Source: Arthrobacter citreus (GTDB taxonomy: Bacteria > Actinomycetota > Actinomycetes > Actinomycetales > Micrococcaceae). Taken from it: a DNA stretch of 64,000 nucleotides. The notes under the pieces were generated by a model that saw nothing but the letters and a program-made list of their open reading frames with translations, did no database searches and was not told the DNA's origin. The position numbers and the translations under genes were made by a program. The stretch is from assembly GCF_009192745.1 (NCBI RefSeq), contig NZ_VTFV01000007.1, positions 1 to 64,000 on the forward strand, read 5' to 3'. How positions within the stretch are numbered: position 1 is the stretch's first letter; each line of letters starts with the position of its first letter. Positions 61,872 through 64,000 of this stretch are shown here, piece by piece.

Positions 61872-62543
61872 TTACCGCTGGTGGTGGCCGCGGTTGAAAC
61901 GGCTGCCAATTCCCGGCATCCGCTGCCGGTCGAGGGCCGGCTCCATGGCACGGACATTCATGGTGTCGGTGTTGACTTTGCGCAGGGCACGGGCGAAGGC
62001 CTTTGCGTTCTGCACGGCCTGGATTCCGTCGGCTTCCGCAGACACGCGCAGGACGATATCTTCCTGGGCGATGGTTCCGGTATAGCCGTGATCGGCTTCG
62101 CACTGCGGATCGGCACAGCCGGCGGGGCCCATGTCCAGGCGCTGCCCGCCGGACCATGCGATTGCCAGGGTAAGTTCACGGGCCTGGTCGGACGGCTTGT
62201 AGTTCTGCGGCTGGGAGTACATGTAGCCAAGCACCACGGAGCGGATCTGGGTCACCGGGACCGACTCGGTGGAAACCTGCGCCATCATTTGCTCACCGGC
62301 TTCATCCAGCTGCTGGTCGTCCACATGGGTGATCACCAGCATGTCCTCGGTCAGCACCAGGACGGTTATGTGGCGGTGCACTTCGGTCCGGTCGAAATGC
62401 GTTTCAAGATGGATCAGGTGGGAGAGGGGCTCACGCCCGTCCAGGGCGTCATGCACAACGTCTGCCAGCAGCGTGGGGTAGAAGCCAGCGCGCTCGATGG
62501 AGGCGTCAAGGCTGCGGCGTTCAGCGGAAAGTAGCGGCGACAT
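61872..62543 (-). CDS. DUF5998 family protein
   Basis: 223 aa. The family pattern is clear: RRSLDASIERAGFYPTLLADVVHDALDG, HLIHLETHFDRTEVHRHITVLVLTEDML, GPAGCADPQCEADHGYTGT (possible metal site) and LRVSAEADG. Function unknown. The preferred ATG is at 62541-62543. Next gene upstream on the strand is the acyl-CoA synthetase-like protein. Confidence 0.92.
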   Translation of the reverse strand: MSPLLSAERRSLDASIERAGFYPTLLADVVHDALDGREPLSHLIHLETHFDRTEVHRHITVLVLTEDMLVITHVDDQQLDEAGEQMMAQVSTESVPVTQIRSVVLGYMYSQPQNYKPSDQARELTLAIAWSGGQRLDMGPAGCADPQCEADHGYTGTIAQEDIVLRVSAEADGIQAVQNAKAFARALRKVNTDTMNVRAMEPALDRQRMPGIGSRFNRGHHQR

Positions 62544-62623
62544 AAAACCAGTTTCCCCCAGATGCGCCCTGAGCACCTAAAAAGGCGCGCTGAGTGTGCA
62601 CAACTGTCTGGTCTGCAGCCGGG

Positions 62624-64000
62624 TTAATCGCGGAGGGCGCGGCGGGCACTGTCGGTGCGCTGCTGCGGGTTGCCCAGCCGGATATCCGCGCTCAGGACCG
62701 TGACGCCCTGTACCGAAACCAGCACCGGATTAATCTCCAGCAGTGCAATCTCGGGGTGTTCATCCTTCAGCAGCGCCACCCTGGCTATGAGGTCTTCAAG
62801 GGCGGCGACGTCAACCTTGGGCAGCCCCTGGTAGCCGAAGAGCCGCCGGGAGGTTCGCGGCGTGCGCACAAGGTCCGCAACGTCCACGCTCGTCAGCGGC
62901 GGAATGCCATGGGCCCAGTCATCGAGCAGGTTCACGGCGTCCCCGGCGATCCCGAAGGAGAGGACCGGACCAAGCAGCGGGTCCTCAATGGCCCGCAGCA
63001 CACATCCCTGGCCCGACGGCGCCATTGACTGCACCTCGAGTTCGAAGCGGCCGTACGGTTCCAGGGCGGAACGCATCTCGGAAATATTGCTCCGCAGTGA
63101 CTGCTCAGAGGAGATGTTCAGCCGCACTCCGCCCAGGTCCAGTCGGTGCCGCAGGTGCTCATCCATGGTTTTCAGCACTACCGGCCAGCCAAGCTGGTCG
63201 GCGGCCTGGACGGCCTCATCCTCCGTGCGGAAGGGCAGGGAAGGCAGGACGCTGATCCCGTAGAAGCCCAGCAGCCGGGACGTTTCGGCCGGGCCCAGGC
63301 GCAAGAGGTCGGTGTTGGCCACCCGCGCCATCTGTTCGTCGATGAAGGCCTGCGCGGCCTCGGTGTCCACACCGGCCGGCTCCGTGTAGTGGCCGTGTTC
63401 CCGCCCTGCCCATTCGCTGTAGCGGACCAGCGCCGAAAGTGCGCTGACCGCTGCGCCCGGGCTGGCGAAGCAGGGAAGGCCTGCCGGGAGTACTGCCGGC
63501 TCCGGGACCTGTGCATCATCCGTCGACGCGGCCGGCGGGACCTGTTCACGGGCGGCGAGTACGCCTTCGGTGAGCTGGCTGGGATCCATGATTCCGGTAA
63601 AGACCGCTACCACGGGCTTTCCGGCTTCGAGCGCACAGTCCAGCAGGGTTTCGGCAACCGCATCATTGTCCAGCCCCGGCGCCGGCAGCAGCGTCACCAC
63701 GGCGCTGTGCACGGCTTCATCCGCCAGGGCTTTCGCCACGGCCTCACGCAGTGCAGGCAGGGCAACGCTCTGGCCGCGGTCCAGGTCCAGGTCGGTGCGC
63801 AGGTGCACGGCGTCCAGGTCCAGCGGAACAGCGGCATCGGCGAGCACCCGTCCAAGTGCGGCGGAGTTGCTCAGCACTGCCAGCCCCCTGCCCTGGGGCA
63901 GCGGCTGGCTGCAGGCAATCTGGGCTACGTCCATGAGCTGCTCATTCGTGGCCACCCGGATCACGCCGGACTGGCGAAGCATTGCGTCCAGCGCTCCCTG
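62624..64000 (-). CDS. ADP-forming acyl-CoA synthetase-like protein (possibly GNAT-fused Pat), 3' part
   Basis: The frame runs in from beyond the right edge; 458 residues are visible. The first part is a CoA-ligase/CoA-binding domain (RGLAVLSNSAALGRVLADAA, PVVAVFTGIMDPSQL); the second is an ATP-grasp domain (RLLGFYGISVLPSLPFRTEDEAVQAADQLGWPVVLK, then FELEVQSMA and LLEINPVLV). In actinobacteria this pair of domains is usually fused to a GNAT acetyltransferase in proteins of about 900 aa that acetylate acetyl-CoA synthetase; whether the GNAT part exists here is outside the window. Confidence 0.85.
   Translation of the reverse strand, partial: QGALDAMLRQSGVIRVATNEQLMDVAQIACSQPLPQGRGLAVLSNSAALGRVLADAAVPLDLDAVHLRTDLDLDRGQSVALPALREAVAKALADEAVHSAVVTLLPAPGLDNDAVAETLLDCALEAGKPVVAVFTGIMDPSQLTEGVLAAREQVPPAASTDDAQVPEPAVLPAGLPCFASPGAAVSALSALVRYSEWAGREHGHYTEPAGVDTEAAQAFIDEQMARVANTDLLRLGPAETSRLLGFYGISVLPSLPFRTEDEAVQAADQLGWPVVLKTMDEHLRHRLDLGGVRLNISSEQSLRSNISEMRSALEPYGRFELEVQSMAPSGQGCVLRAIEDPLLGPVLSFGIAGDAVNLLDDWAHGIPPLTSVDVADLVRTPRTSRRLFGYQGLPKVDVAALEDLIARVALLKDEHPEIALLEINPVLVSVQGVTVLSADIRLGNPQQRTDSARRALRD

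Overview
The window is high-GC DNA from an actinomycete, most likely a Micrococcaceae member close to Arthrobacter (inferred from gene content; no rRNA or tRNA was seen). Lineage markers are SepH, DUF3000, DUF3159, DUF3710, DUF3093, DUF4193 and DUF5998 proteins, a mycothiol-dependent isomerase family protein, and many starts that look leaderless: a TAnnnT -10 box sits 6-8 nt before the ATG/GTG.

Layout. 1-3.4 kb: the 5' end of a DUF222/HNH protein under a perfect actinobacterial SOS box, a membrane protein, a DUF1304 protein and an alpha/beta hydrolase. 3.4-12.8 kb: a small hypothetical gene, msrB, an intrinsic-terminator hairpin, then a tightly overlapping set of ten genes. The first encodes a ferritin-like protein with the encapsulated-ferritin (EncFtn) ligand motifs; the other nine form a complete, compact V/A-type ATPase in the order G/H-C-I-K-F-E-A-B-D. 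12.8-22.6 kb: thiolase, release factor 3, a TetR gene with a palindrome over its start, a membrane protein, a DUF6421-like protein, SDR, threonine aldolase, DUF3000 and RNase D. 22.6-27.3 kb: a flavoprotein/ECF sigma pair, and two CNNM-type ion transporters preceded by a 28-codon Pro/Asp-rich upstream ORF. 27.4-30.8 kb: the beta-oxidation pair fadA-fadB behind a promoter with an embedded inverted repeat.

30.8-47.0 kb looks like an accessory block inserted between fadAB and dxs. It opens with a 9-nt minisatellite and a cluster of 41-nt periodic repeats, then carries an arsenic operon (ACR3 pump, arsenate reductase, Cys-rich flavoprotein, divergent ArsR), a small leaderless ORF plus stem-loop ahead of nhaA, RibD-like, AlkD-like and DUF2975 genes, a second cluster of the same 41-nt repeats, UvrA2 with a divergent MarR regulator, an Imm52-like orphan immunity protein, a decayed NmrA gene, DUF4287, an aldo/keto reductase, a lone D5-primase-like domain and an intact NmrA-type protein.

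47.0-64.0 kb returns to core genes: dxs, acnA, a TrmA/RumA-type RNA methyltransferase, a TrkA pair, DUF3159/OB-fold/DUF3710, dut, DUF3093, DUF4193, sepH, tdk, a phosphodiesterase/phosphatase, DUF5998, and the 3' part of an ADP-forming acyl-CoA synthetase-like gene cut by the window end.

Most promising for follow-up: (i) an EncFtn-like protein with no encapsulin heading a V/A-ATPase operon whose I and K subunits are unusual; (ii) the Pro/Asp upstream ORF overlapping the first CNNM gene, a candidate Mg2+-sensing leader peptide; (iii) the two 41-nt repeat clusters on both sides of the arsenic/nhaA segment.
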